The notes: generated by a model from the sequence alone, not told the origin. Counted from the stretch's first letter, positions 1 through 9,213 are shown. The stretch is DNA of 49,169 nucleotides from Saprospiraceae bacterium (GCA_013002995.1 JABDLO010000431.1:1-49169); one strand, 5' to 3'. Numbers and translations are program-made.

Positions 1-2
1 AT

Positions 3-380
3 TTTTCACTTGAGTTGGATGAAGATAAGGATGGTTATCTCTACCATGATGATTGTAATGATTCAGATCCCACCATAAATCCCGGTGCTGATGAAATCCC
101 GAATAATGGGATAGATGAAGACTGTGATGGAAAAGACGCTACCACAAGTATTGAGGAAAACACAATTTCTTCCTATGTAATATCACCTAATCCTTCTTCA
201 GATATTATTGAAATCAAAGGTGATTTTCTTAAGAATAAACTCATCCAAATAATCGATAAAAATGGAAAAGCTATTCACGCCATTAACTTGGATAACAATA
301 GAATAAACATTAAGGATTTAACTAATGGATTGTATTATTTGAGAATTAAAGACGAGATCATTCCTTTTGTAAAAATTTAG
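3..380 (+). CDS. Secreted protein with MopE-type metal-binding motif and T9SS sorting domain (3' part only)
   Basis: The reading frame is open from the window edge, so the true start lies upstream; the TTG at 15 is only the first start-like codon visible. The visible N-terminal part carries the Asp/Asn-rich motif [27 protein letters not shown], the putative metal-binding (MopE-like) repeat common in large extracellular proteins. The last ~75 residues (from [11 protein letters not shown] to the end) match the Por secretion system C-terminal sorting domain (TIGR04183 type), with the PNP motif, a central GKAI segment and [10 protein letters not shown] near the end. By family knowledge such proteins cross the outer membrane through the type IX system and are cleaved or anchored there. 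The catalytic or binding part lies outside the window, so the function is unknown. It faces the VanX-like gene, 43 bp away. Confidence 0.8.
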   Translation, partial: FSLELDEDKDGYLYHDDCNDSDPTINPGADEIPNNGIDEDCDGKDATTSIEENTISSYVISPNPSSDIIEIKGDFLKNKLIQIIDKNGKAIHAINLDNNRINIKDLTNGLYYLRIKDEIIPFVKI

Positions 381-423
381 GGGTGTAGGAATTAAAGATG
401 CTATCTCTTTGAGCGATGTCATC

Positions 424-1134
424 TTAATCGGGGCAATTCCAGGTCCAATCAGATAATTCGCCTTGTACTTCCCGTAAAGAAAAATGCCACCATTCTGTCC
501 GGATACCTTTAAAACCTATTTCCTCCATCATCGCCTTTAATACCTTACGATTGCGAAGCACTTCTTCAGGAAGATCAAAGTTGTCAGTATGGGCAGCCTC
601 TCCAAAAAAATCATAGCCAGTACCCATGTTTAACTCCTTGCCTTTTTCATCTACAAGTGTCACATCAATTGCAAGTCCCTTGTTGTGCATAGAGCCTTTT
701 GCAGGGGGTGTAACATAACTGGGATCCGGCTTGATGTCCCAAAGTTTCTGTTGATAAGGTCCAGGTCGATAACAATCGAATAGTTTTAATGAAAGGCCAT
801 ATCTCGTATTGATACCTCTATTCAATTGTACCAACTTTTTTGCTACCGCGGGTCGTAAAAAACATCTGGGACAGTCATAGATTTTCTGATTTGTGAAGTT
901 ATTCTCAGAAGCATATCTTAAATCCAAAAGGATTCCGGTATGCTCAGTGGTGATTTCAAGCCATTGGGAAGTATCATAATCTAATTTGATTCGGGGTTTT
1001 CTCGGTTCTATTGAATCATTGGGTATGGCCAGGTCATTGACTACAGGTGCTGATTGATCCTGTTTGCAACCGGAATAAAATATCATGGTCATTACTGAAA
1101 CCATAATGTATAAATATGACTTTTCTACGCTCAC
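424..1134 (-). CDS. VanX-type D-alanyl-D-alanine dipeptidase lipoprotein (peptidase M15D)
   Basis: Predicted zinc D,D-dipeptidase of the VanX/DdpX family, which hydrolyses D-Ala-D-Ala. The zinc and catalytic motifs are intact: SMHNKGLAID gives H150 and D157, EWWH gives the general base E214 and third zinc ligand H217, and the substrate-site Arg lies in DCYRPGPYQ (R123). A short hydrophobic N-terminus ends in a lipobox-like YSGC (Cys23), which predicts a periplasm-facing lipoprotein; a wall-recycling role is more likely than vancomycin resistance because no vanHA neighbours are present. The start is GTG at 1134, whose GTGA overlaps the ligA stop codon by 4 bp, so translational coupling to ligA is likely. 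An ATG at residue 11 is an alternative start that still leaves a signal peptide. Confidence 0.85.
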   Translation of the reverse strand: MSVEKSYLYIMVSVMTMIFYSGCKQDQSAPVVNDLAIPNDSIEPRKPRIKLDYDTSQWLEITTEHTGILLDLRYASENNFTNQKIYDCPRCFLRPAVAKKLVQLNRGINTRYGLSLKLFDCYRPGPYQQKLWDIKPDPSYVTPPAKGSMHNKGLAIDVTLVDEKGKELNMGTGYDFFGEAAHTDNFDLPEEVLRNRKVLKAMMEEIGFKGIRTEWWHFSLREVQGELSDWTWNCPD

Positions 1135-3251
1135 CCTTCTACCAATTGTAAAAATTCTTCCTCTGTATAGACCTTCACCGTACCCAGTGCTTCTGCTTTT
1201 CTTAATTTGGAACCAGCTTTTTCTCCTACAACAAGAATATCAAGGTTTTTACTTACCGCAGAGATATTCTTAGCACCCAACTCTTCAGCCAATTTCTGAG
1301 CATCCTTGCGACCCATGGTCTGTAACGTTCCGGTAAATAAGATGGTCTTACCGACAAGAGGAGCATCATCCGCAACTTCTATGGGTTTGTCAGCCTCCGT
1401 CTGCTTCAGATTTACACCCCGTTCTTCCATTCTTTCAAGGATGGCAATATTGTTTTCATCCTGAAAGTATTCAACCACATTTTCAGCAACCACTGGCCCG
1501 ATGTCTTTAATGGCTGTAAATCGTTCCACATCCCATTCTTTCAACTCAAGTACATGACCAATTTCTGCAGCAATTAGAGCAGAGCCTCTCTTCCCCAGGT
1601 GATGAATACTCAGACTATGCAATAACCTTGAAATTGGATTTTGCTTGGCTTTATCAATTGCCTTTTTTAAATTTTGTGCTGACTTCTCACCAAAACCCTC
1701 CAATTGTGCGATCGCTTCATAATCCAGGTTGTATATATCAGCTATATTTTTTACCCATCCCAATTCATAAAACCGCTCGATGTATGACTTCCCGAATCCA
1801 TCAATATCCATAGCCCCCTTACTTACATGAAAGATCATACGTTGCAAGTCCTGGGCACCACATACACACCGTGGACACCGCCACGCTGCCTCACCTTCAA
1901 TACGGATCAATTCAATATCCTCGTCCGAATCATTAATCGGACACACTTTAGGAAATTCAATTGGTTTTTGAGATCCATCACGTAGTTCTTCCATGGCTTT
2001 TACAATGTAAGGAATTACATCTCCTGCCCTTTCTACAACAATGGTATCCCCAATTCTTAAGTCTTTCCCAGTTATAAACTCCTCGTTGTGCAATGAAACA
2101 GATGATACGGTAACTCCGGCAAGGGCAACAGGATCAAGCTTGGCAACCGGAGTGATGGATCCGATCTTCCCTACTTGATATTCTACATTTATAAGTTTAG
2201 AAGTAGCTTGCTTGGCTTTAAATTTAAATGCAATGGCCCACCTTGGGTGATGGGAAGTACTTCCACACTTCTCCTGAAGTTCCAGCTGGTTGACTTTAAC
2301 CACCATTCCATCTATCTCGTATGGATAGGATTCTCGTTGGGCTTCCCAGAAATTGCAGAAATCGATGGCCTCCTCAATTCCCTGACACAATTTCTTTCCT
2401 TTTACTGGAATCTTAAAGCCCAACTCTCCCAACATTTCTATACTTCTGTAGTGAGAATTTACTGACTTCAGCAGATCATTGCCATTCTCATCTACGGCAT
2501 AGCCGAGTTGAAAGATAAAAGCTTCTATTCCTCTTTTTTTAGTGTCATTGGGATCCTTGGTCCGCAGGCCACCTGTTGCTGCATTTCTTGGATTGGCAAA
2601 TAGGGATTTACCTTCCTTTTCCCTTTCTAAATTTACTTGCTGGAATATGTCTTTGCGGATCAGAGCTTCTCCCCTGAGTTCGACCTTTTCCATTCCAAAA
2701 GAAGAAAACGCTGCCTTCAATGGAATCGATCCGATGATCTTAGCATTGGGAGTCATTTCTTCCCCGCTCACTCCATTACCTCTTGTTGCTGCCCTAACCA
2801 ATAGATCATTCTCATACACTATAGCAATACTACCACCATCATACTTAGGCTCTACTGAATATTCAACCTGAACATGCGCTTCAATACCGCACAACTTCTT
2901 AACCTGCCGGTCAAAATCTTTGAGGTCATCGGCATTGTAGGAATTACTTAATGACAGCATTGGGATCAGATGCTCAACCGTACTGAACTCTGAGGTAATA
3001 TCACTCGATACCCGTTGTGTCGGTGAGTCAGGTGTGATCAACAATGGATTGTCAGCCTCAAGTTGTTGAAGCTTTTTGAAAAGTTGATCAAATTCATAGT
3101 CAGAAATGACCGGATCATTGCCGATGTAGTACTTCCATTCATGGAATATGATGGCATCCCTAAGGTCTATGATATCGTCTTCAGTGACTTCTTTTTTAAG
3201 TAACCCCTTTGATAATTCATAGTATTCTGCTTGTTGCTCTGGTGTGTACAT
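1131..3251 (-). CDS. ligA: NAD-dependent DNA ligase LigA
   Basis: Replicative NAD+-dependent DNA ligase that seals nicks between Okazaki fragments. At 706 aa it is slightly longer than the common 670 aa. Order of parts: Ia domain (1-75), adenylation domain with the nucleophile in KYDGG (K136) and with ELRGEALI and DGMVVKVN motifs, OB fold (~345-430), zinc module (~437-465), helix-hairpin-helix repeats (~475-610), and a BRCT domain starting at GKTILFTGTL and running to the C-terminus. The zinc module is odd: the usual CPxC first pair reads CPIN (C437, N440) and the second half reads CPRCVC (C459, C462, C464). Four Cys remain but in changed positions. The gene probably starts the ligA-dipeptidase operon; no start other than ATG 3251 is needed. 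Confidence 0.97.
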   Translation of the reverse strand: MYTPEQQAEYYELSKGLLKKEVTEDDIIDLRDAIIFHEWKYYIGNDPVISDYEFDQLFKKLQQLEADNPLLITPDSPTQRVSSDITSEFSTVEHLIPMLSLSNSYNADDLKDFDRQVKKLCGIEAHVQVEYSVEPKYDGGSIAIVYENDLLVRAATRGNGVSGEEMTPNAKIIGSIPLKAAFSSFGMEKVELRGEALIRKDIFQQVNLEREKEGKSLFANPRNAATGGLRTKDPNDTKKRGIEAFIFQLGYAVDENGNDLLKSVNSHYRSIEMLGELGFKIPVKGKKLCQGIEEAIDFCNFWEAQRESYPYEIDGMVVKVNQLELQEKCGSTSHHPRWAIAFKFKAKQATSKLINVEYQVGKIGSITPVAKLDPVALAGVTVSSVSLHNEEFITGKDLRIGDTIVVERAGDVIPYIVKAMEELRDGSQKPIEFPKVCPINDSDEDIELIRIEGEAAWRCPRCVCGAQDLQRMIFHVSKGAMDIDGFGKSYIERFYELGWVKNIADIYNLDYEAIAQLEGFGEKSAQNLKKAIDKAKQNPISRLLHSLSIHHLGKRGSALIAAEIGHVLELKEWDVERFTAIKDIGPVVAENVVEYFQDENNIAILERMEERGVNLKQTEADKPIEVADDAPLVGKTILFTGTLQTMGRKDAQKLAEELGAKNISAVSKNLDILVVGEKAGSKLRKAEALGTVKVYTEEEFLQLVEG

Positions 3252-3494
3252 CTGCCTGGAACTTTAGGGTGGAAAGATACCGAAAAATCGATGGACAATC
3301 GATGATGTTTGATGTACAATGTTAGATGGCAAAAGTCAAATAAAGATGATTTGATTCACGATTTTACATTGTAGATTATATTGAATGAAAGAGTAACTAC
3401 ATAATGGTAATACGAAATCAAAATAATGTAGTATAATCATCTTGGTTTTAAGTCTTCGGAAACAAACTATCAACAGCAGAATCATTTCATATGG

Positions 3495-3539
3495 GTTTGA
3501 AGCCTGCCTTGTCAGCAGACAGGTTCGGAAACTTCAAAC
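3495..3539. repeat. Nested inverted repeat in the ligA-atpG spacer
   Basis: An outer pair GTTTGAAG (3495-3502) and CTTCAAAC (3532-3539) is perfectly complementary over 8 bp. Inside it an inner pair CCTG (3503-3506) and CAGG (3520-3523) stacks directly on the outer left arm. The element lies in the ~500 bp non-coding stretch 3252-3747, where I found no gene. The outer arms resemble the GAAGTT/AACTTC core of the REP-like hairpins near 36.1-36.3 kb, so it could be a decayed relative; that link is weak. Confidence 0.5.
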
Positions 3540-3615
3540 AGCGTCTTGAAAATAATTCTATAGTAGAAGTAACCCCAGATTCCATGATATAATAAAGTCG
3601 ATCTTATATCCTTAT

Positions 3616-3673
3616 TTATAAGACATCAATATGTCCCAATGTCCCGAATTCTTTCTGTCTCGATGTCTTATAA
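3616..3673. repeat. 12-bp perfect inverted repeat with ATGT-rich loop
   Basis: TTATAAGACATC (3616-3627) and GATGTCTTATAA (3662-3673) are perfect reverse complements separated by 34 bp. The loop holds two copies of ATGTCCC, and an alternative small hairpin GACAT-caat-ATGTC uses part of the left arm. It lies just beyond the atpG terminator on the minus strand. The role is unknown; a protein-binding site, mobile-element remnant or RNA-processing structure are all possible. Confidence 0.6.
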
Positions 3674-3680
3674 TTTTCAC

Positions 3681-3716
3681 AAAAAAAGCTCTGAAAAAAA
3701 CAAATTCTACAGAGCT
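3681..3716 (-). terminator. Intrinsic terminator of the atp operon
   Basis: On the minus strand the 7-bp stem AGCTCTG/CAGAGCT (3687-3693 with 3710-3716, 16-nt loop) is followed directly by seven U residues (3681-3687 read in reverse). It begins about 30 nt after the atpG stop codon, where an operon-final intrinsic terminator is expected. Confidence 0.85.
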
Positions 3717-3747
3717 GGTTATCGATATGTTCTGATTTGAATCAGTA

Positions 3748-4641
3748 CTATCCGCCAAGTGCAGCTGCACCACCGACAATCTCGGAAAGTTCTTTGGTGA
3801 TGGCTTCCTGACGTGCTTTGTTGTAATTAATTTTCAATTCATTAAGCATTTCCTGTGCATTTTCAGTTGCACTATCCATTGCTGTCATTCTTGCTCCGTG
3901 CTCAGAAGCATGCGTATCTAATACAAATTTCTTAAAGGTTGTCTTCAAAATGCTAGGCACCAATTCCTGAAGAAGGTCATGCTTGGAAGGTTCAAATATA
4001 TAATCAGCCTTTCTCTTCACTGCTTTTCCCTTCAATTCAAGTTTCTTAACTGGAAGAAATTGCACCATTTCTGGAAACTGCATTGCTGCATTCTTAAATC
4101 TACCATATGCCGCGAATACCTTGTCAAATTGACCTTCTCTGAATCCATCCATAGCAACAAGTGCCGCTTGCTCAACATTTTCATAGGTCAGATCATTGAC
4201 AAGAAAAACATGATCATCAATAATGGTTGCCTTCTTATAGTTCTTCTGAAAAAATTCAAATCCTTTCCTACCTATAGGGATTATGGTTACATTACCGGCT
4301 TCATATTGTGTCCAATAATCATTTTTGATCTTGGCCACAGCTGCCTTTATGACGTTGGAATTAAATGCACCACACAGCCCTTTATTAGAGGTAACGACAA
4401 CAATAGCAATCTTGTCTTCACCTCGTTCTTTCTTGAATACTGTATCGGCATCTCCTTCGAGATTAGAAAGGATATTGACAAGCATTTTATTTAACCTGTC
4501 AGCGTAAGGTCTCAACTGAACGATTCCTTGCTGGGCTTTCCTCAACTTAGAAGCAGAAACCATCTTCATAGCCTTGGTAATCTGCTGAGTCGATTTAACC
4601 GATTTAATCCTTTCCCGTACTTCTTTTAACTGTCCACTCAT
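3748..4641 (-). CDS. atpG: ATP synthase F1 subunit gamma
   Basis: Central rotor stalk of F1. At 297 aa it is close to the family's usual 285-295. The N-terminal coiled-coil helix (ERIKSVKSTQQITKAMKMVSASKLRKA) and the C-terminal helix (ITKELSEIVGGAAAL), which form the shaft inside the alpha3beta3 ring, are both intact, as is the central Rossmann-like part with VVVTSNKGLCGAFN. The gene is the last of the cluster, 21 bp after atpA, and is followed by a strong intrinsic terminator. The cluster lacks atpD and atpC, so the beta and epsilon subunits that complete F1 must be encoded elsewhere. Confidence 0.97.
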   Translation of the reverse strand: MSGQLKEVRERIKSVKSTQQITKAMKMVSASKLRKAQQGIVQLRPYADRLNKMLVNILSNLEGDADTVFKKERGEDKIAIVVVTSNKGLCGAFNSNVIKAAVAKIKNDYWTQYEAGNVTIIPIGRKGFEFFQKNYKKATIIDDHVFLVNDLTYENVEQAALVAMDGFREGQFDKVFAAYGRFKNAAMQFPEMVQFLPVKKLELKGKAVKRKADYIFEPSKHDLLQELVPSILKTTFKKFVLDTHASEHGARMTAMDSATENAQEMLNELKINYNKARQEAITKELSEIVGGAAALGG

Positions 4642-4662
4642 ATTGAGCTATATCTATATTAA

Positions 4663-6246
4663 TTAAGCAAATTGAGGTGCTAACTCAGAAGCCACTTTTT
4701 TAATGGTGTCTAAGGCATCATCTGTCAGTTTACCAGATCTGAAAGTATCTAGTACTTCTTTATGTGACTGCTCTAAAGTAGTAAGGAATAATTCCTCGAA
4801 TTCACCAACTCTATTTACAGCAACGTCTTTCAACAAACCTTGAGTACCCAAGTAAATTATAGATACTTGTTTTTCAACTGATACCGGAGAATATTGTGGT
4901 TGTTTCAATATCTCCACGTTTCTCATTCCTTTCTCCAATACAGCTTGGGTAGCCGGATCAAGGTCAGAACCAAATTTGGCGAAAGCCTCTAAATCTCTAT
5001 ACTGTGCCTGGTCCAGTTTCAATGTACCGGCAACTTTCTTCATTGACTTAATCTGAGCAGAACCACCTACCCTCGATACTGAGATACCAACGTTAATCGC
5101 TGGTCTGATACCGGAGTTGAATAAGTTAGACTCAAGGAAGATCTGGCCATCTGTAATAGAAATTACGTTGGTCGGAATATATGCAGAAACGTCACCTGCC
5201 TGTGTTTCAATAATTGGAAGTGCAGTTAATGATCCGCCACCTTTGACAATACCAGCTTCTTTTAATGAGTCCGGCAGGTCATTCATATTGTTAGCGATTT
5301 CATCATTATCAATCACCTTAGCTGCTCTCTCAAGGAGTCTGCTATGGAGGTAGAATACATCACCAGGATAAGCCTCACGTCCAGGAGGTCTCCTTAACAA
5401 TAGTGATACTTCTCTATATGCTACTGCTTGCTTGGATAAATCATCATAAACTATCAGTGCAGGTCTTCCTGTATCTCTGAAAAACTCTCCTATTGCTGCT
5501 CCGGCAAATGGTGAATAAAACTGAAGTGGTGCAGGATCAGATGCAGAAGCAGAAACAATAACGGTATAAGCCATCGCCCCAGCTTCTTCCAATGATTTAG
5601 CCACTTGTGCAACTGTAGAAGCTTTCTGTCCTGAAGCTACATATATACAGAATACAGGTTCTCCTTTATCATAAAACTCCTTCTGGTTGATGATCGTATC
5701 AATAGCAATGGCTGTCTTACCAGTCTGTCTGTCACCAATAATCAACTCCCTTTGCCCTCTTCCGATTGGTATCATAGAATCTATCGCCTTGATACCTGTC
5801 TGAAGTGGTTCAGATACTGGTTGTCTATAAATTACACCAGGAGCTTTTCTCTCCAATGGCATTTCATATTTATCACCTTCAATAGGACCTTTACCATCAA
5901 TGGGTTGCCCTAATGGATTCACTACACGTCCAAGCATGCCTTCACCTACTTCAAGAGAAGCAATCTTTCCGGTTCTTCTTACTGTTGATCCTTCTTTGAT
6001 TCCATCACCAGGTCCTAGAAGTACAACTCCTACGTTATCTTCCTCCAGGTTAAGTACGATGGCTTCTACGCCGGACTCAAATGATACCAATTCACCTGCT
6101 TGAGCCTTTGAAAGACCATATACCCTGGCGATACCATCTCCAACCTGGAGTACGGCACCTACTTCCTCCAATTCTGCTTCGGTATTGAATCCTGATAATT
6201 GCTGCTTCAGGATCGCCGATATTTCATCTGGTTTTATACCTACCAT
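4663..6246 (-). CDS. atpA: ATP synthase F1 subunit alpha
   Basis: Non-catalytic nucleotide-binding subunit of F1. The P-loop is GDRQTGKT (171-178), the Walker B region is [13 protein letters not shown] (~261-272), and the arginine finger that completes the catalytic site on beta sits in [11 protein letters not shown] (R392). The length, 527 aa, exceeds E. coli AtpA (513); extra residues lie around 313-335 ([18 protein letters not shown]), a longer loop than in proteobacterial AtpA. It is co-transcribed with atpH (21 bp upstream) and atpG (21 bp downstream). The start [10 protein letters not shown] fits the family N-terminus. Confidence 0.98.
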   Translation of the reverse strand: MVGIKPDEISAILKQQLSGFNTEAELEEVGAVLQVGDGIARVYGLSKAQAGELVSFESGVEAIVLNLEEDNVGVVLLGPGDGIKEGSTVRRTGKIASLEVGEGMLGRVVNPLGQPIDGKGPIEGDKYEMPLERKAPGVIYRQPVSEPLQTGIKAIDSMIPIGRGQRELIIGDRQTGKTAIAIDTIINQKEFYDKGEPVFCIYVASGQKASTVAQVAKSLEEAGAMAYTVIVSASASDPAPLQFYSPFAGAAIGEFFRDTGRPALIVYDDLSKQAVAYREVSLLLRRPPGREAYPGDVFYLHSRLLERAAKVIDNDEIANNMNDLPDSLKEAGIVKGGGSLTALPIIETQAGDVSAYIPTNVISITDGQIFLESNLFNSGIRPAINVGISVSRVGGSAQIKSMKKVAGTLKLDQAQYRDLEAFAKFGSDLDPATQAVLEKGMRNVEILKQPQYSPVSVEKQVSIIYLGTQGLLKDVAVNRVGEFEELFLTTLEQSHKEVLDTFRSGKLTDDALDTIKKVASELAPQFA

Positions 6247-6267
6247 TGTATGTTGTATTTAAGCTAA

Positions 6268-6828
6268 CTAAATATTTTTTATGTAATCTTCGGATTGAAA
6301 ATCCTTCTTAAGTAATTCTAATTTATGAGACACACTAGCATCGTATAATTTGTCACCTATCTGAAGGACAAAACCTCCAATCAGTGATTCATCTACTTCT
6401 GTTTCAATTTCTACATTTTCCATAGCAGCTTCTGTATTTTTAAGCTTACTTTTAATGGAATTGAGAACGGAATCATCCATTGATTGAGCCGTCTTAATTT
6501 TTACAGTAGAGATGCGTTTGTAAAGCTTGTATTGATTTATAAATTCATCTGTGATTTCAGGCAATATATTTTCTCTTCCCTTCTTAGTAAGAATATTGAT
6601 AAATGCTAACACCATAGGGTCGGTATTACCCTTGAAAATAGCATTCATGATACTAAGTTTCTTTTCAGTCTTGATGATAGGACTCTTTAACATCAAGTAA
6701 AAATCTCTATTAGAGATGACATCCTTAAGGGCCTCCATAGCTTTAACCACGGTTTCCAGTTCATTTCTCTCCACGCAGAGATCCATGAGGGACTTGGCAT
6801 ATCTTGATGCAATAGTGGTTACTGACAT
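6268..6828 (-). CDS. atpH: ATP synthase F1 subunit delta
   Basis: Peripheral stalk subunit that joins the b-subunit dimer to the top of F1. At 186 aa it is a normal length. The N-terminal helical domain begins with the family pattern SVTTIASRYAKSLMDLC, and the C-terminal part carries DESLIGGFVLQIGDKLYDASV, the OSCP/delta signature. It sits 2 bp after atpF and 21 bp before atpA, in the usual order. No unusual residues were seen. Confidence 0.95.
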   Translation of the reverse strand: MSVTTIASRYAKSLMDLCVERNELETVVKAMEALKDVISNRDFYLMLKSPIIKTEKKLSIMNAIFKGNTDPMVLAFINILTKKGRENILPEITDEFINQYKLYKRISTVKIKTAQSMDDSVLNSIKSKLKNTEAAMENVEIETEVDESLIGGFVLQIGDKLYDASVSHKLELLKKDFQSEDYIKNI

Positions 6829-6830
6829 AA

Positions 6831-7343
6831 TTAATTCAATTTGATATCATCAACGAGCTGATCGACAAATGATTTATGATTCGCATTGTTGCTCAACTCT
6901 TTATTAAGTAGTTTTTCAGCAATTTCAATCGCTATCACACCCACTTGATTTTTTACCTCAAGTAGAGCTGCCTTCTTTTGATTTTCTATCTCGATCTTGG
7001 CATTGGTAACGATTTTATTTGCTTCTTCTTTGGCTTTATCTTTTGCCTCAGATATCATTTTATTCTTAATATCTTTTGCTTCCTGAAGCATTTTAGATCG
7101 TTCCTCTCTGGCTTGCGCCAAAAGTGCAGCATTCTCTGACTTCATATTGGCAACTTCCTCTCTTGCTTTTTTAGACTCATCTAAAGCATCCTGAATATCG
7201 TGTTCTCTTTTCTTAAGAGCATTTACGATGGGTTTAAAAGCAAACTTTCCTAATACCAGGTAGAATAAAATAAAAATGATGGTAGACCATAGGAGTAATC
7301 CGAATTCTGGTCTGATGGGTGAAAAGTCTAGTAAAACTAACAT
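6831..7343 (-). CDS. atpF: ATP synthase F0 subunit b
   Basis: Peripheral stator stalk. One N-terminal membrane helix (FGLLLWSTIIFILFYLVLGKF, ~14-34) is followed by a long charged helix rich in Lys, Glu and Ala (40-150) that forms the right-handed coiled coil to F1. Length 170 aa is typical, and only one b gene is present, so the stalk is presumably a homodimer. It lies 102 bp after atpE, the largest gap in the cluster, and that gap holds a hairpin; it is nearly contiguous with atpH (2 bp). Confidence 0.95.
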   Translation of the reverse strand: MLVLLDFSPIRPEFGLLLWSTIIFILFYLVLGKFAFKPIVNALKKREHDIQDALDESKKAREEVANMKSENAALLAQAREERSKMLQEAKDIKNKMISEAKDKAKEEANKIVTNAKIEIENQKKAALLEVKNQVGVIAIEIAEKLLNKELSNNANHKSFVDQLVDDIKLN

Positions 7344-7400
7344 CCGTTTATAATTTCTTGTCTGTGATTCAATTAATTAAGTCGTTCAAGACTTCAAATA

Positions 7401-7439
7401 AAAGGAAGGCTGCAACCAACCGTTACAGCTCATTCCTTT
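7401..7439 (-). terminator. Hairpin between atpE and atpF (attenuator or mRNA stabiliser)
   Basis: On the minus strand AAAGGAA pairs with TTCCTTT (7433-7439 with 7401-7407), then GCTG pairs with CAGC (7426-7429 with 7409-7412) across an asymmetric 3/1-nt bulge. The next bases are TATTTG, so the U-tract is short and imperfect. The structure begins 7 nt after the atpE stop. A partial terminator or a 3'-end block to RNases would raise c-subunit mRNA above the downstream genes; that function is inferred. Confidence 0.55.
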
Positions 7440-7445
7440 GGTTTT

Positions 7446-7691
<246 letters not shown>

Positions 7692-7713
7692 TTAATTACC
7701 TCAAGAGCATTCT

Positions 7714-9030
7714 CTAGTGGTGTGCTTCTTCTGTAGCAGCTCCGATGTATGAAGCCGTAAGAATTGCAAATACAAAGGCCTGAATAAAGGCTACCAATAA
7801 CTCAATGGCCATCATAAAGAGTGTCAACAACACAGACCCAATTGATGTTCCCCAAGCTGCCCCTGCATTAGCTCCATTTTCACCAAAGATGAATATCAAT
7901 CCTACAAAGATCACAATCACCATATGACCAGCGGTGATGTTTCCGAAAAGTCGCAACATCAGGGTTAATGGCTTAATGAATAATCCCATTATTTCAACAG
8001 GGGTAATGATAAATATTTTTAATACGGCAGGCACTCCAGGCATCCACAATACGTGACTCCAGTAATGCTTGTTACCATTAATATTGGTTACAATAAATGC
8101 AAATACTGCCAGAACCAAAGTGAATGAAAGGTTTCCTGTTACATTCGATCCACCAAGAAATGGAATCTGCCCGAATAGGTTCAAAGCAAGTATGAAGAAA
8201 AATAAAGACATGATGAAAGGGGTAAATCTTTCCCACTTATGACCGAGGAAAGGCTTACATACTTCATCCTGAATAAACACAAATATCGGCTCAATGAATC
8301 CTTGCAATCCTGTTGGAGCCTGTCCTTCTCTTTTCTTGTATGTCTTAGCAATGCCGATAAACATCCACGCTAGCAGGATAAACACAAGTAACATTGTGAA
8401 TACATTCTTAGTAACCGAGAAGTCATAAAATGATGATACCCCTCCTCCGAGGAAACCGCCATCAGCATAACTTTTATTATCACATTGATAGACATTTCCA
8501 CCATGACAGAGGTACACAACTGTCTTATCCTTTCCTGTCTCCTGATCAACAATATCTTGTGTAAATAAAGATCCGTGCCCTTCTAATTCCACAAGATCCA
8601 TGGGGAATGACTCATCTGTAATCCTTCTTACCTGTCCTTCATAGATTACGTATCTATTGTATGCATATTCACCAGTACCATGATAATCCGCGTGAAACTT
8701 GGACGAACTGAATATATCCCATCCTTGATCGGACTTCAGAATACAAGGTAGAGGAAAGTGCCATGGTCCTATGCTGTAGATGTTCTGATCACTGATGTGA
8801 TGAAAGGCAGTTTTACCAGGATTAAACTCAGTCTCTGACACATCATAGCCGCACGCATTGGTATGGCTTCCGTGATCATCACCCTCTTGGTGAGAGTGGC
8901 CCTGATCATCATGTTGCTCTGTTACCTGATCCTGTGAATTATTGTCTGCTGTGTCTTTGGCGTCAAGCTGAAAGCTGAAGGCCAGTAAAACGATGATGAA
9001 TATCTTTATCTTATGCATACGATTTCCCAA
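7714..9030 (-). CDS. atpB: ATP synthase F0 subunit a with long periplasmic N-terminal extension
   Basis: Stator half-channel subunit. The core (about 209-432) holds the essential Arg in KPLTLMLRLFGN (R360) and C-terminal helices LLVAFIQAFVFAIL. Total length is 438 aa against ~270 in E. coli because of ~200 extra N-terminal residues. These start with a signal peptide (1-24), then a His/Asp-rich stretch (39-57, DQGHSHQEGDDHG) and a soluble domain with four Cys (60, 96, 175, 183) in the presumed periplasm. Long extensions are known for this subunit in Bacteroidota, but the role of the domain is not. First gene of the cluster; atpE follows after 61 bp. Confidence 0.95.
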   Translation of the reverse strand: MGNRMHKIKIFIIVLLAFSFQLDAKDTADNNSQDQVTEQHDDQGHSHQEGDDHGSHTNACGYDVSETEFNPGKTAFHHISDQNIYSIGPWHFPLPCILKSDQGWDIFSSSKFHADYHGTGEYAYNRYVIYEGQVRRITDESFPMDLVELEGHGSLFTQDIVDQETGKDKTVVYLCHGGNVYQCDNKSYADGGFLGGGVSSFYDFSVTKNVFTMLLVFILLAWMFIGIAKTYKKREGQAPTGLQGFIEPIFVFIQDEVCKPFLGHKWERFTPFIMSLFFFILALNLFGQIPFLGGSNVTGNLSFTLVLAVFAFIVTNINGNKHYWSHVLWMPGVPAVLKIFIITPVEIMGLFIKPLTLMLRLFGNITAGHMVIVIFVGLIFIFGENGANAGAAWGTSIGSVLLTLFMMAIELLVAFIQAFVFAILTASYIGAATEEAHH

Positions 9031-9056
9031 GAAATATCACTTTCTAAATTAGACCG

Positions 9057-9064
9057 CAAAGGTA
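9057..9064 (-). promoter_or_regulatory. Putative -7 box of the atp operon
   Basis: The minus-strand sequence TACCTTTG matches the Bacteroidota -7 consensus TAnnTTTG and lies 27 bp upstream of the atpB start. No convincing TTTG -33 element is seen at the usual distance, so the assignment rests on the -7 box and position. Confidence 0.5.
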
Positions 9065-9178
9065 TTATTATTATTGACATTATCATAAGGTGTAAAGTCT
9101 TTTATTTTCAGGCTTTTAATAGTGATAAAACCGTCTCTAAAAACATCTTTCAGGGAGTAAGAACTTCAGTAATAATTA

Positions 9179-9213
9179 TTTGGTAATGCATGTGCTCAAA
9201 CATATTACTTTTG
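9179..9213 (+). promoter_or_regulatory. Putative promoter of the 9279 lipoprotein gene
   Basis: TACTTTTG (9206-9213) matches TAnnTTTG and a TTTG lies at 9179-9182. The 23-bp spacing is slightly longer than the usual 19-21 bp. The predicted transcript would have a leader of about 60 nt. Confidence 0.45.

Noticed and set aside
424-1134. Vancomycin resistance cluster
   Set aside because: Only a VanX-like dipeptidase is present. The vanH and vanA ligase genes are not next to it, so a normal wall-recycling role is more likely.
3979-4494. A 171-codon frame antisense to atpG
   Set aside because: It lies wholly inside atpG, a well-supported gene, and its product has no family resemblance; it is a shadow of the coding pattern.
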